Notes under the pieces: generated by a model | What the model saw: the letters and a program-made list of their open reading frames with translations, nothing else | Database searches by the model: none | Told to the model about the DNA's origin: nothing | Position numbers and translations under genes: made by a program | Shown: positions 1-10,624 of the stretch, piece after piece | Layout: the number at the start of each line of letters is the position of its first letter | Position numbering within the stretch: position 1 is the stretch's first letter | NCBI RefSeq assembly: GCF_001280005.1 | Contig: NZ_LGDW01000118.1 | Span: 1 to 64,000 of the forward strand | Length of the DNA stretch: 64,000 nucleotides | Direction: 5' to 3' | Source: Streptomyces sp. NRRL WC-3618 | GTDB lineage: Bacteria > Actinomycetota > Actinomycetes > Streptomycetales > Streptomycetaceae

Positions 1-1194
1 ATAGTCGACGCACAGGTCGAGCATGTGCGCGCCCTCACGAATCTGATCCCGCGCCATCTCCACACAGTCGTCCCAGCGCGCCTCCAGCATCGCCTCACGG
101 AACTTCTTCGAACCATTCGCGTTCGTCCGCTCACCGATCGCCATGTACGCCGTGTCCTGACGGAACGGAACCGTCTGATACAGCGAAGCGGCACCCGCCT
201 CCGGCTGCGGGCTGCGTTCGACGGGCGTGGCGCCCTGTACGCGCTCCACGAGCTTGCGCAGGTGCTCCGGGGTGGTACCGCAGCAGCCGCCGACCAGGTT
301 CAGGCCGTAGTCGTGGACGAAGGCATCCTGCGCGTCGGCCAGGCCCTCGGGATCGAGCGGGAAGTGGGCGCCGTCCTTGGTGAGGATCGGCAGGCCCGCG
401 TTGGGCATGCAGAGCAGCGGGGTGCGCGAGTGGCGGGCCAGATAGCGCAGGTGTTCGCTCATCTCGGCGGGGCCGGTCGAGCAGTTCAGGCCGATCATGT
501 CGATGCCGAGCGGTTCGAGCGCGGTGAGCGCGGCACCGATCTCCGAGCCCAGGAGCATCGTGCCCGTGGTTTCGAAGGCCATCGAGACCAGGAGAGGCAC
601 GTCGTGTCCGGTCGCCTCCATGGCGCGTCGGGCGCCCACGATCGACGACTTCGTCTGGAGGAGGTCCTGCGTGGTCTCGACGATCAGGGCGTCGGCGCCG
701 CCGGCCAGGAGGCCCTCGGCGTTCGCCTGGAAACCGTCACGGAGGGTGAGGTAGTTGATGTGCCCGAGAGACGGCAGCTTGGTGCCGGGGCCGATCGAGC
801 CGAGCACCCAGCGCTGGCGGCCGTCGCGGGCGCCGAACTCGTCGGCGGTCTCGCGGGCGATGCGGGCGCCGGCCTCGGACAGCTCGTGCACGCGCTCGGC
901 GATGTCGTACTCGGACGCCGCCGTGTGGTTCGCACCGAAGGTGTTGGTCTCGACGCAGTCGACGCCCACCGAGAAGTACGCCTCGTGGACGGTGCGCACG
1001 ATGTCGGGGCGGGTGACGTTGAGGATCTCGTTGCAGCCTTCGAGGTTCTCGAAGTCCTCCAGCGTCGGATCCTGCGCCTGCAGCATGGTGCCCATCGCAC
1101 CGTCGGCTACCACCACACGGGTGGCAAGTGCGTCCCTGAGGGCGGACACACGGGTCCTGCTGTCGTTGGAAGGGGCGGACGACGAGGCGGCCAT
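1..1194 (-). CDS. metH: Cobalamin-dependent methionine synthase, 5' part
   Basis: Partial: 398 codons are visible and the gene runs off the left edge. MetH transfers a methyl group from methyl-tetrahydrofolate to homocysteine. The visible part is the N-terminal homocysteine-binding barrel. It contains VADGAMGTML near the start, GLNCSTGP (first zinc-binding Cys) and LVGGCCGTTPEH (the Cys-Cys zinc ligands). The start of the folate domain follows (AIGERTNANGSKKFREAM). The ATG at 1192-1194 has an AGGGAG-like ribosome site. It is transcribed divergently from gylR. No cobalamin riboswitch was recognised upstream. The family and partial status are clear. Confidence 0.95.
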   Translation of the reverse strand, partial: MAASSSAPSNDSRTRVSALRDALATRVVVADGAMGTMLQAQDPTLEDFENLEGCNEILNVTRPDIVRTVHEAYFSVGVDCVETNTFGANHTAASEYDIAERVHELSEAGARIARETADEFGARDGRQRWVLGSIGPGTKLPSLGHINYLTLRDGFQANAEGLLAGGADALIVETTQDLLQTKSSIVGARRAMEATGHDVPLLVSMAFETTGTMLLGSEIGAALTALEPLGIDMIGLNCSTGPAEMSEHLRYLARHSRTPLLCMPNAGLPILTKDGAHFPLDPEGLADAQDAFVHDYGLNLVGGCCGTTPEHLRKLVERVQGATPVERSPQPEAGAASLYQTVPFRQDTAYMAIGERTNANGSKKFREAMLEARWDDCVEMARDQIREGAHMLDLCVDY

Positions 1195-1500
1195 GTAAGG
1201 GCTCCCTGGAGTGCGACGGCTGTCGGCTTTGCGCCCCCTTGGGAAGGCGCACGCGGCCAGGGTAGCCCGGGGTGGGGCCGTATGGTCGGGGCGTCCACGG
1301 GACGGACGTACGTGGCGCGCGTTTCGTGGCCGAAAGCCGCTGGGTGTATGCCCGGCATCCACCCGGATGTACGCGGGATGTAACAGGTGTCGGCCAGCCA
1401 TTGGCAGGTGGTCGACATGGAACGGTAGTGTTCGACATTGCCGAACGGCGGCAGCGAACGCCGGTTGCGGGCGGTCGAAGGGGACGGAGGCAGGACGGCG
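1195..1500. promoter_or_regulatory. Divergent metH/gylR intergenic region with putative GylR operator
   Basis: This 306-base gap contains no convincing gene. At 1431-1445 lies an inverted repeat, TTCGACA-T-TGCCGAA, with one mismatch between arms. A second half site, GTCGACAT, lies at 1411-1418, exactly 20 bases (two helical turns) upstream. The same core forms a perfect palindrome before glpF at 2498-2510. IclR-family regulators usually bind such palindromes and repress their own gene, so this is inferred to be GylR's autoregulatory site. Confidence 0.6.
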
Positions 1501-2265
1501 ATGGCACGGAACATCCAGTCGCTCGAACGGGCGGCGGCGATGCTGCGGCTCCTCGCGGGCGGCGAGCGTCGGCTCGGCCTCTCGGACATCGCCTCGTCGC
1601 TCGGCCTCGCCAAGGGCACCGCCCACGGCATCCTGCGCACCCTCCAGCACGAGGGCTTCGTCGAACAGGAGGCCGCCTCCGGGCGCTATCAGCTGGGCGC
1701 CGAACTACTGCGCCTGGGCACCACCTACCTGGATGTCCACGAGCTACGCGCGCGTGCCCTGGTGTGGACCGACGACCTGGCCCGCTCGAGCGGCGAGAGC
1801 GTCCATCTGGGCGTCCTGCACCAGCGGGGCGTGCTGATCGTGCACCACGTCTTCCGCCCCGACGACAGCCGGCAGGTGCTGGAGGTCGGGGCCATGCAGC
1901 CCCTGCACTCCACAGCTCTGGGCAAGGTCCTGTCGGCCTACGACCCGGTCGCGCACAGTGAGGTCCTGGAGGCGGAGCGCACGTCGTTCACCGACCGGAC
2001 GATCAGCGACCTGGAGGGTTTCGAGGGGGTCCTGGACCTCACCCGCGCGCGTGGGTACGCGGCCGACGTCGAGGAGACCTGGGAGGGTGTCGCGTCCATC
2101 GCAGCCCCCATCCACGACCGGCGGCGGATGCCCGTGGGCGCCGTGGCCGTCACCGGCGCCGTGGAGCGGCTCTGCCGGGAGGGTGAGCTGCGCCCCGAGC
2201 TGATCGCGGCCGTGCGGGACTGCGCCCGCGCGGTGTCACGGGACCTGGGCGCCGGGCGGTTCTGA
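1501..2265 (+). CDS. gylR: Glycerol operon regulator GylR, IclR family
   Basis: 254-residue IclR-type repressor of the glycerol operon. An N-terminal winged helix-turn-helix lies at about residues 27-50 (LSDIASSLGLAKGTAHGIL). It is followed by the IclR effector-binding domain, with GAMQPLHSTALGKVLSAY in the middle and AAPIHDRR near the C-terminus. The sequence closely resembles my recollection of S. coelicolor GylR, which has the same length. A frame extension to 1438 exists, but the ATG at 1501 (MARNIQSLERAA) has a GGAGG-like site and matches the family start. It sits just upstream of glpF-glpK-glpD, its expected target. Confidence 0.95.
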   Translation: MARNIQSLERAAAMLRLLAGGERRLGLSDIASSLGLAKGTAHGILRTLQHEGFVEQEAASGRYQLGAELLRLGTTYLDVHELRARALVWTDDLARSSGESVHLGVLHQRGVLIVHHVFRPDDSRQVLEVGAMQPLHSTALGKVLSAYDPVAHSEVLEAERTSFTDRTISDLEGFEGVLDLTRARGYAADVEETWEGVASIAAPIHDRRRMPVGAVAVTGAVERLCREGELRPELIAAVRDCARAVSRDLGAGRF

Positions 2266-2593
2266 ACCCCTCGTACGAACCCGTCGCACGAACCCTCGCG
2301 CAAAGTCTGAATTTTCGACCAAAGCAGACCGGGACATACTGGATGTTCCGGTCTTTTCGTGTGCGTGGCGTGTGCGGGCGAACGCGGCTCGCGACCGACT
2401 CAAGGTCGATAGCTCGCGGCGATCAATAACGATCGTGTTTTCGATAACAGAGCTCTTGACGTGCCCGTAACTCCGGAGCAAGACTCCCGTCCATCGGTCG
2501 ACATTGTCGAACACCGACCGGCAATAGGCGTTAGAGTGTGACAACGCCAAGGGCCGGCAGCTCCCCCCTGGACGAAGGACAAAGGAGTCGCGG
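2266..2593 (+). promoter_or_regulatory. glpF promoter region with GylR operator palindrome
   Basis: The 328-base non-coding region ahead of the glycerol operon. A perfect 13-base palindrome, TCGACA-T-TGTCGA, spans 2498-2510 and shares its core with the site before gylR. Possible promoters are TTGACG (2456-2461) with AAGACT about 18 bases downstream, and a TAGAGT -10-like hexamer at 2532-2537 whose -35 zone would overlap the palindrome. Either arrangement fits repression by GylR. Promoter assignment is tentative and the palindrome is certain. A strong AAAGGAG ribosome site (2581-2587) precedes the GTG start of glpF. Confidence 0.6.
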
Positions 2594-3379
2594 GTGTCCA
2601 GCTCCGACATCTTCATCGGCGAGACCATAGGTACCGCCATACTCATCCTGCTCGGTGGCGGTGTCTGTGCCGCCGTCACGCTGAAGGCCTCCAAGGCCCG
2701 CAACGCCGGCTGGCTGGCCATCACCTTCGGGTGGGGTTTCGCCGTACTGACGGCCGTCTACACCTCGGCGCCGCTCTCCGGCGCCCATCTCAACCCGGCC
2801 GTGACTCTCGCGCTCGCGCTCAAGAAGGACGGCATCGCCTGGAGCGACGTCCCGATCTACTGGGGCGGGCAGCTGCTCGGCGCCATGATCGGCGCGGCAC
2901 TCGTCTGGGTCGCCTACTACGGCCAGTTCCTCGCGCACCTGACCGACAAGGACATCGTCGGCACTCCGGGCAAGAAGGCCGTCGAGGCGCGGGAAAAGGG
3001 GGCCGGTCCGGTCCTGGGTATCTTCTCCACCGGCCCCGAGATCCGCGTCGCCTGGCAGAACGTCGCCACTGAGGTCATCGGCACGATCGTGCTGGTGCTC
3101 GCCGTCCTCACGCAGGGCCTCAACGACGGTGGCAAGGGCCTGGGGGTCCTGGGTGCCCTGATCACCTCGCTCGTCGTCGTCTCCATCGGTCTGTCCCTCG
3201 GCGGCCCGACCGGCTATGCGATCAACCCGGCCCGTGACCTCGGTCCGCGCATCGTGCACGCTCTTCTGCCCCTGCCCAACAAGGGCGGCTCCGACTGGTC
3301 CTACGCCTGGATCCCGGTGGCCGGTCCGCTGATCGGCGGCGCGATCGCTGCAGGCATCTACAACGTCGCTTTTGCTTAG
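2594..3379 (+). CDS. glpF: Glycerol uptake facilitator (aquaglyceroporin, MIP family)
   Basis: 261-residue integral membrane channel that lets glycerol enter by facilitated diffusion. Two NPA pore motifs are visible: HLNPAV at residues 67-69 and [11 protein letters not shown] near residue 211. Six hydrophobic membrane segments and the family's GxGxxG-rich first helix are present. The start is GTG at 2594, seven bases after AAAGGAG. It is the first gene of the glpF-glpK-glpD operon. Coupling to glycerol kinase traps the imported glycerol. The Arg after the second NPA and the Asp following it are typical of glycerol-conducting members rather than water-only channels. Confidence 0.95.
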   Translation: MSSSDIFIGETIGTAILILLGGGVCAAVTLKASKARNAGWLAITFGWGFAVLTAVYTSAPLSGAHLNPAVTLALALKKDGIAWSDVPIYWGGQLLGAMIGAALVWVAYYGQFLAHLTDKDIVGTPGKKAVEAREKGAGPVLGIFSTGPEIRVAWQNVATEVIGTIVLVLAVLTQGLNDGGKGLGVLGALITSLVVVSIGLSLGGPTGYAINPARDLGPRIVHALLPLPNKGGSDWSYAWIPVAGPLIGGAIAAGIYNVAFA

Positions 3380-3469
3380 AGCAGCCGGCACCGCCAGACC
3401 AGCAGGCGCAGCCTTGAGCAACAACGCCGTAAGCCAGCCCCTTACCCACGGACCTCTCAGGAGCACACA

Positions 3470-5020
<1,551 letters not shown>

Positions 5021-5029
5021 GAACCCCAC

Positions 5030-6664
5030 ATGACCAGTGAGCCCACCCTCCAGTCCGTGCCTGCCCTCGGTACGCACCCGTCCTTCGGCACGGCTGTGTT
5101 CCATTCAAAAGCAGTGAGCCGCGCCGAGACCCGGGAGCAGCTCTCCAAGGCGACGTACGACCTTCTCGTGATCGGCGGTGGCATCCTCGGCATCTCGACG
5201 GCCTGGCATGCCGCGCAGTCCGGTCTGCGGGTGGCTCTGGTCGACGCCGGTGACTTCGCCGGCGCCACCTCCTCCGCCTCCTCCAAGCTTCTCCACGGCG
5301 GTCTGCGCTATCTGCAGACCGGCGCGGTGAGGCTGGTGGCGGAGAACCACTTCGAGCGCCGTGCGGTGTCCCGTCAGGTGGCCCCCCACCTGGCCAATCC
5401 GCTCACGTTCTACCTCCCCGTGTACAGGGGCGGGCCGCACGGCGCGGCGAAGCTCGGAGCGGGCGTCTTCGCCTACTCCGCCCTGTCGGCGTTCGGTGAC
5501 GGCGTCGGCCACCTGCTGTCGCCGGCCAAGGCCGCGCAGGACGTGCCCGAGCTGCGCACCGAGAACCTCAAGGCCGTGGCCGTGTACGGCGACGGCCAGA
5601 TGAACGACGCGCGCATGGCGCTGATGACGGTCCGGGCGGCCGTCGAGGCGGGCGCCGTCGTGCTCAACCACGCCGAGGTGTCCGGCCTGCGCTTCACCCG
5701 GGGCCGGGTCACCGGTGCCGAGCTGCGCGACCGTGTCTCCGGTGACGACTTCGGCGTCAGCGCGCGGCTCGTGCTCAACGCGACCGGTCCCTGGGTCGAC
5801 CACCTGCGCAAGATGGAGAACCCGGACGCGGCGCCGTCCATCCGGCTGTCGAAGGGCGCGCACCTGGTCCTGAAGCGGACGTCTCCGTGGAAGGCCGCGC
5901 TGGCCACCCCGATCGACAAGTACCGCATCACCTTCGCCCTCCCCTGGGAGGACATGCTCCTGCTCGGCACCACCGACGAGGAGTTCGAGGGCGATCCGGC
6001 GGATGTCGCGGTCACCGAGAAGGACACGGCGCAGATCCTCGACGAGGCCGCGTTCTCGGTCCGCGACCAGCAGCTGTCCCGCGATCTGATCACGTACTCC
6101 TTCGCGGGTCTGCGGGTGCTGCCGGGTGGCCCCGGTGACACGGCGAAGGCCAAGCGGGAGACGGTCGTGACCGAGGGCAGGGGCGGGATGCTGTCCGTCT
6201 CGGGCGGCAAGTGGACGACCTTCCGGCACATCGGCCGTACGGTCATGGAGAAGCTGGAGACGCTGCCGGGCCGTCCGCTGGGTGACGACTTCGAGCCGAT
6301 CTCCCGGCTGCCGAAGAAGATGCCGCTGCCGGGGGTCGCGAACCCGCGTGCGGTCGCGCACCGGCTGCTGGTGGACGGGCCCGCGCCCGGCCCGCGCATG
6401 GGTGCCGACACGGCGAGGCACCTTGCCACGCACTACGGGTCGCTGGCGTTCGACATCGCCCGGCTGGTGAACGAGAACCCTGAGCTGGGTGAGCGTGTGC
6501 ATGCTGATGCGCCGGAGATCTGGGCGCAGGTTGTGTATGCGCGGGACAACGAGTGGGCGGAGACGGTTGACGACGTGTTGCGGCGTCGGACTACCTTGAC
6601 GATTCGGGGGCTGGCTACAGACGAGGTCCGGGCGAAGGTTCAGGGTCTGCTTGACAAGAAGTAA
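5030..6664 (+). CDS. glpD: Glycerol-3-phosphate dehydrogenase (FAD-dependent)
   Basis: 544 residues. It oxidises glycerol-3-phosphate to dihydroxyacetone phosphate and passes electrons to the quinone pool, so it acts at the inner face of the membrane. The FAD-binding loop DLLVIGGGILGISTAWHA lies at residues 45-62. The GlpD signature SSKLLHGGLRYLQ and the C-terminal GGKWTTFRHIGR motif are present. The ATG is nine bases after the glpK stop. It is the last gene of the glycerol operon and is followed by a long perfect hairpin. The last 200 bases use slightly less GC-biased codons than the rest, with no sign of disruption. Confidence 0.96.
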   Translation: MTSEPTLQSVPALGTHPSFGTAVFHSKAVSRAETREQLSKATYDLLVIGGGILGISTAWHAAQSGLRVALVDAGDFAGATSSASSKLLHGGLRYLQTGAVRLVAENHFERRAVSRQVAPHLANPLTFYLPVYRGGPHGAAKLGAGVFAYSALSAFGDGVGHLLSPAKAAQDVPELRTENLKAVAVYGDGQMNDARMALMTVRAAVEAGAVVLNHAEVSGLRFTRGRVTGAELRDRVSGDDFGVSARLVLNATGPWVDHLRKMENPDAAPSIRLSKGAHLVLKRTSPWKAALATPIDKYRITFALPWEDMLLLGTTDEEFEGDPADVAVTEKDTAQILDEAAFSVRDQQLSRDLITYSFAGLRVLPGGPGDTAKAKRETVVTEGRGGMLSVSGGKWTTFRHIGRTVMEKLETLPGRPLGDDFEPISRLPKKMPLPGVANPRAVAHRLLVDGPAPGPRMGADTARHLATHYGSLAFDIARLVNENPELGERVHADAPEIWAQVVYARDNEWAETVDDVLRRRTTLTIRGLATDEVRAKVQGLLDKK

Positions 6665-6677
6665 GCGGTACGGCGTT

Positions 6678-6714
6678 GAAGGGGCGGCTCCTCTTGTTGA
6701 GGGGCCGCCCCTTC
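6678..6714 (+). terminator. Long hairpin terminator after glpD
   Basis: Arms GAAGGGGCGGC (6678-6688) and GCCGCCCCTTC (6704-6714) pair perfectly. The helix continues inward through a T-G wobble and CCTC/GAGG, leaving a TTGTT loop. It is followed by TTCGTTGTGTTTTG. It lies 14 bases after the glpD stop. Confidence 0.85.
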
Positions 6715-6744
6715 TTCGTTGTGTTTTGTCTGCGGGTGTGTGGG

Positions 6745-6798
6745 GGCTTGTCGCGCCCGCGCGGCGGAGCCGCAAATCAGATACAGCCCCGCGCCCCT
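6745..6798. repeat. Dispersed Streptomyces GC-rich repeat, copy 1
   Basis: A block of about 54 bases beginning GGCTTGTCGCGCCC and ending CCCCGCGCCCCT. It recurs, inverted and nearly identical, at 63492-63543, some 57 kb away. It sits between glpD and mtnK, which converge, and overlaps the mtnK stop codon. It contains the inverted core CGGCGGAGCCG. It is probably a mobile or recombinogenic intergenic element that may also act in transcript termination. Confidence 0.7.
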
Positions 6799-7966
6799 AA
6801 AAGCTCTCCGCTACCGCCCTTACATCGTTCGGGGTGGTCAACTCGTCCCTGCGGACGATCAGTTCGCGGCCGATCAAAAGGGCCCTGCGGGAGGCCGGTA
6901 CCGGGTTCGGGAGGGTTGTCAGGTCTGTCAGGTGGGCGAAGCCGATTATTCTGCGGATGATCTCCGTGCCCGCGTAGCCCACCGAGTCCGTCCAGATTCT
7001 GCGCAGGAAGCGGTCCAGGTACGCGTCGTCGAAGAACGTGTCGGTTCGGGTCGGCCACAGGTTGCGGAACTCGGTCTCGAACGCGTGCCAGGACAGGGCG
7101 AGTTGGTCGGCGTGGTCGGTCAGGGAGCCGAGGGCGCGGGCCCGTTGCTCCGAGACCAGTGCGTTCGCCCAGTACAGGCCGAGGTCGTAGCCGATCGGGC
7201 CGACGAAGGAGAACTCGGGGTCGAAGACTCGTACCACCGGGGCGCCTTGGCGTCCGCCGACCATGACGCTGCCGGTGTGCAGGTCGCCGTGGAGGAGGGC
7301 CTGGGCGCTGGTCATGAAGGTGTGGCGGAGGTCGGCGACCTCTGTGCGGAGTCTGGCGTCGGCGCGGAACTCCGTCGCCAGGTCGTCCAAGTCCTCGTGC
7401 CAGTGGTTGTGTTCGTGCTCGATGTACGGCTCAGCGAGGACCACGTCCTCCGTGATCTTGCACAGTTCCGGGCTCACCGAGGCCGCCAGCAGCGCCTTTC
7501 GGTCTGCCGACGCCATGCCGAAGTCGCTGGTCGCGAACGTCAGTTGGGCGACGAACTCGCCGATCCGGGCGGAGGTGTGCGGGCCGTACGACGCGCCCTC
7601 GTTGAGGAGGGTGCGCAGGACCTCCAGGTCCGACATGTCCTCCATGACGAGGGCGTAGTGCTCGGGGTCATACCCGAGGATCGCCGGGATCTTGTCCGGG
7701 GCCACCTTCGCGACCTGCTCGTATGCCCGTGCCTCGGCGTCGGCGCGCTCGGGGCTCATCGGCCAGGACGGGCCCGCCACCCGGACCCAGGGCAGGGCCT
7801 GCTTGACGGCGAGGCTGCGGGTGCCGTCGGTGGACCTGGCGAGGAACACGCGGTTCATGTTGCCGTCGGAGACCTCGCGGACCTCGATGTCCGCCGGGTT
7901 CGCCCAGTGGCCGCGCTCGTTCAGGTACGCGGGGATGTCGGCCGGCTCCAGGATGCGGTAGCCCAT
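6797..7966 (-). CDS. mtnK: S-methyl-5-thioribose kinase
   Basis: 389 residues, the usual length for this kinase, which phosphorylates methylthioribose (MTR) to MTR-1-phosphate. The N-terminus has VSDGNMNRVFLA as the nucleotide loop. The catalytic motif ALLHGDLHTGSVMV lies near residue 228 and the metal site VFDPEFSFVGPIGYDLG follows. An upstream frame extension exists, but ATG 7964-7966 (MGYRILEP) has an AAGGAAG ribosome site. It lies 11 bases after the ABC permease gene on the same strand. The importer therefore probably brings in MTR, which MtnK traps. MtnA further right accepts the product. Confidence 0.93.
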   Translation of the reverse strand: MGYRILEPADIPAYLNERGHWANPADIEVREVSDGNMNRVFLARSTDGTRSLAVKQALPWVRVAGPSWPMSPERADAEARAYEQVAKVAPDKIPAILGYDPEHYALVMEDMSDLEVLRTLLNEGASYGPHTSARIGEFVAQLTFATSDFGMASADRKALLAASVSPELCKITEDVVLAEPYIEHEHNHWHEDLDDLATEFRADARLRTEVADLRHTFMTSAQALLHGDLHTGSVMVGGRQGAPVVRVFDPEFSFVGPIGYDLGLYWANALVSEQRARALGSLTDHADQLALSWHAFETEFRNLWPTRTDTFFDDAYLDRFLRRIWTDSVGYAGTEIIRRIIGFAHLTDLTTLPNPVPASRRALLIGRELIVRRDELTTPNDVRAVAESF

Positions 7967-7977
7967 CGTGAACTTCC

Positions 7978-9018
7978 TTATGCGGTGCGGCGCTTGGACA
8001 GGGTGAAGCTGAAGACCAGGGCGAGGATGAGGACGGCGCCCTCGACCACGTCCTGCGTGTAGTAGGGCAGGCCCTTGATGGTCAGGCCGGTGGTGATGAT
8101 GCCGATGAGGACCGCGCCCAGGGCGGTGCCCCACACGTTCGGGCGGCCCCGGCCGAGGACGGACGTGCCGACCAGGGCGACGGCGACCGCTTCGAGGAGC
8201 TGGGACGTGCCCGCCGAGACATCGCCCTGGCCGATGCGCGCCGCCAGGATCAGGCCGCCGACCGAGGCGAGGACGCCGGAAAGGACGTACGCCAGCGCCC
8301 GGTACGCGCCCACGCGGATGCCCGCCAGCCGGGATGCCTCGGGGTTCGCGCCGATCGCGTACAGCACGCGGCCCCAGCGGGTGCGGGCCAGGAAGACCCA
8401 GGCGACGACCGTCAGGACGCCGAAGATGACCACGGAGACGGGGATGCCGAGGAACGTGCCCCGGTCGATGCGCAGGAAACCCTCGGTGAACCTGCCGGGG
8501 GCTGTCGTGCCGTCGGACTGGGTCATGCCCGGGGTGATCGACTGGCCGTCGACCAGGATGAGTTTGGTGCCCTGGATGACGAACATGGTGCCCAGCGTGG
8601 CCAGCATGTCGGGGATCTTGAGGCCCACGATGAGCAGGGCGTTGAGCAGGCCCGCGAGGGCGCCCGCGACGATCACCGCGATGATCGCGACCGCGCCGAC
8701 CTGGTTGTAGGTGATCATCGTCTTCGCGGCGACGGTCACCCCGAGCCCGGCCACCGCGCCGACCGACATGTCCATTCCGCCGACCGCCATGGTGAGCGTG
8801 ACGCCGAGGCCGAGGATCGCGGCGACGGAGACGTATCTGAGGGTGTCGAGGAGGGTGGCGGAGTCGCGGAAGGACGGCTCGCTCAGGGCGAAGTAGGTGA
8901 AGAGCGTGACGGTGACGAAGATGAAGCCGTACTTGATGACCGCGTTCTGGATGCGCGGACCGGCGGCGGGCGTGGACGGGGTCGCCGTCTTCACGGGGGC
9001 GCTCTGGGTGGTGGTCAT
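7978..9018 (-). CDS. Ribose-type ABC transporter permease (probable methylthioribose importer)
   Basis: 346 residues with about eight to ten hydrophobic segments. It matches the BPD_transp_2 family of RbsC-like sugar permeases (GVTLTMAVGGMDMSVGAVAGLG; YAIGANPEASRLAGIRV; GRGRPNVWGTALGAVLIG). The ATG at 9016-9018 is preceded by CAGGAAG. It sits between the ATPase gene, 64 bases upstream, and mtnK, 11 bases downstream. The family usually carries pentoses or autoinducer-2-like sugars. Methylthioribose specificity is inferred only from the mtnK linkage. Confidence 0.85.
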   Translation of the reverse strand: MTTTQSAPVKTATPSTPAAGPRIQNAVIKYGFIFVTVTLFTYFALSEPSFRDSATLLDTLRYVSVAAILGLGVTLTMAVGGMDMSVGAVAGLGVTVAAKTMITYNQVGAVAIIAVIVAGALAGLLNALLIVGLKIPDMLATLGTMFVIQGTKLILVDGQSITPGMTQSDGTTAPGRFTEGFLRIDRGTFLGIPVSVVIFGVLTVVAWVFLARTRWGRVLYAIGANPEASRLAGIRVGAYRALAYVLSGVLASVGGLILAARIGQGDVSAGTSQLLEAVAVALVGTSVLGRGRPNVWGTALGAVLIGIITTGLTIKGLPYYTQDVVEGAVLILALVFSFTLSKRRTA

Positions 9019-9082
9019 GGCGTACTTCCTGGGGTGACAGGCATCGGCGGGCGGGCGCGGGAGGAGGAGACGGCGGCGGACA

Positions 9083-10624
9083 TCAGACCGACGCCGAGAT
9101 GGTCCGGATGACGCGGTCGCGTTCCGCGTCCTCGCCGTACGAGTCGAGGTGGATCTCGCCGGCCGCGAGGACGACGACCCGGTCGGCGACCTCCAGGATC
9201 TCGTCGACGTCGGCGGACAGGACCAGGACCGCGGCGCCCTCGGCGGCCAGGGCGCGGGCGCGGCGGCCGATGTCGCGCCGGGCACCGATGTCCACGCCTC
9301 GGAACGGCTCGTCCAGGATGAGGACGCGGGGGCGTTCGGCGAGCCAGCGGCCGACGACGACCTTCTGCTGGTTGCCGCCGGACAGTTCCTCTACGGTGCT
9401 GTGCTCGTCGCGGGCGACGACTCCGAGGGCGTCGATGGTGTCGCGGCCGAGGGCGTCCTCCTTGACGTGGTTCATCAGCCCCGCCGTCGAGAGGGACTTG
9501 AGGAACGGCAGCGAGATGTTCCGGGCGAGCGACCAGCCGGGGACCAGGGCGTCCGCGTGCCGGTCCTCGGGGACCAGGTGGACGCCGGCCCGGATCGCGT
9601 CGGCGGGGCGGCGGGGCGTGTACGGCTTGCCGTCCAGCTCCACGGCTCCGGTGGTGAAGGGTTCCGCGCCGAAGAGGCCGCGGGCCAGTTCCGTCTTGCC
9701 GGCGCCCAACAGGCCGACGACGCCGGTGACTTCGCCCGCTCGCAGGTCCAGGTCCTGGGGTGTACGGCCGTCCAGGAGGCGTACGCCGCGCAGGGACAGG
9801 AGGGTCTCGCCGGGCGCGGACTCGGCGCGGGGGCGGGCGGTGGTCGCCTCCTGGGCCTGGGCGAGCATGGCGCGCAGGGCGCTGTCCCAGTCGAAGGGCC
9901 TGACCTGGTCCTCGGTGAGACGGCCGTCTCGCAGGACGACCAGTCGGTCCGCCAGCGCGTCGATCTCGCCGAGTCGGTGGGAGACGTACAGGACCGCGAT
10001 GCCGTCGTCGCGCATCCGCTGGACCAGGGTGAAGAGGCGCTCCGCCTCCGCCGCGGAGAGCGCGGACGTCGGTTCGTCCAGGACCAGGAGCCTCGGGCGG
10101 GTGGCCAGGGCTCGGGCCAGGATCAGCAACTGGCGTTCGGAGATGCCGAGTTCGGTGACGTCCCGTCTGAGCAGGGCGTCGCTCCAGCCGAGGTCCAGGG
10201 CCGACTGGATCGCGCGGGCGCGGGCCAGCAGGCGGCGCCCGTTCAGGAAGGGGTTGCCGCGGGCCTGGGCCAGCTCCTCGAACACCAGGTTCTCGGCGAC
10301 GGTGAGCCCGGGAACGATGCCCTCACCGATCCGCTGGTGCACCGTCTGGATGCCCAACTGGCGGGCGGCGAGCGGCGACTGGAGGGCGGCGCGGGTCCCG
10401 TTCACCGTCACTTCGCCGCCGTGGTCCGTGTGGACGCCGGACAGGATCTTGATGAGCGTGGACTTGCCGGCCCCGTTGGCACCGAGCAGCGCGACGACGC
10501 TGCCCGGTGCGATGTCCAGCGACACGGACTCCAGAACGGTCTTGCCGCCGAAGGCCATGCTGACGTCCCGCAGACCGACCGCGGGTGACTGTTCGGAGGG
10601 CCCGGCCGCCTCAGTGGGCGACAT
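9083..10624 (-). CDS. Ribose-type ABC transporter ATPase, two fused nucleotide-binding domains
   Basis: 513 residues with two ABC domains, as in RbsA. The first has a canonical Walker A, LGANGAGKST, but a degenerate signature (ELGISERQLL). The second has LLGAGKTE and a good LSGGNQQKVVVGRWL signature. This asymmetry is normal for the family. The start overlaps the end of the binding-protein gene by 14 bases, so the two are translationally coupled. It energises uptake together with the permease at 7978-9018. The substrate is inferred to be methylthioribose. Confidence 0.88.
   Translation of the reverse strand: MSPTEAAGPSEQSPAVGLRDVSMAFGGKTVLESVSLDIAPGSVVALLGANGAGKSTLIKILSGVHTDHGGEVTVNGTRAALQSPLAARQLGIQTVHQRIGEGIVPGLTVAENLVFEELAQARGNPFLNGRRLLARARAIQSALDLGWSDALLRRDVTELGISERQLLILARALATRPRLLVLDEPTSALSAAEAERLFTLVQRMRDDGIAVLYVSHRLGEIDALADRLVVLRDGRLTEDQVRPFDWDSALRAMLAQAQEATTARPRAESAPGETLLSLRGVRLLDGRTPQDLDLRAGEVTGVVGLLGAGKTELARGLFGAEPFTTGAVELDGKPYTPRRPADAIRAGVHLVPEDRHADALVPGWSLARNISLPFLKSLSTAGLMNHVKEDALGRDTIDALGVVARDEHSTVEELSGGNQQKVVVGRWLAERPRVLILDEPFRGVDIGARRDIGRRARALAAEGAAVLVLSADVDEILEVADRVVVLAAGEIHLDSYGEDAERDRVIRTISASV

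Noticed and set aside
1195..1500. Cobalamin riboswitch or cysteine leader peptide before metH
   Set aside because: No B12-box sequence was recognised. A minus-strand frame starting MSTTCQWLADTC has no nearby stop and runs into metH, unlike a leader peptide.
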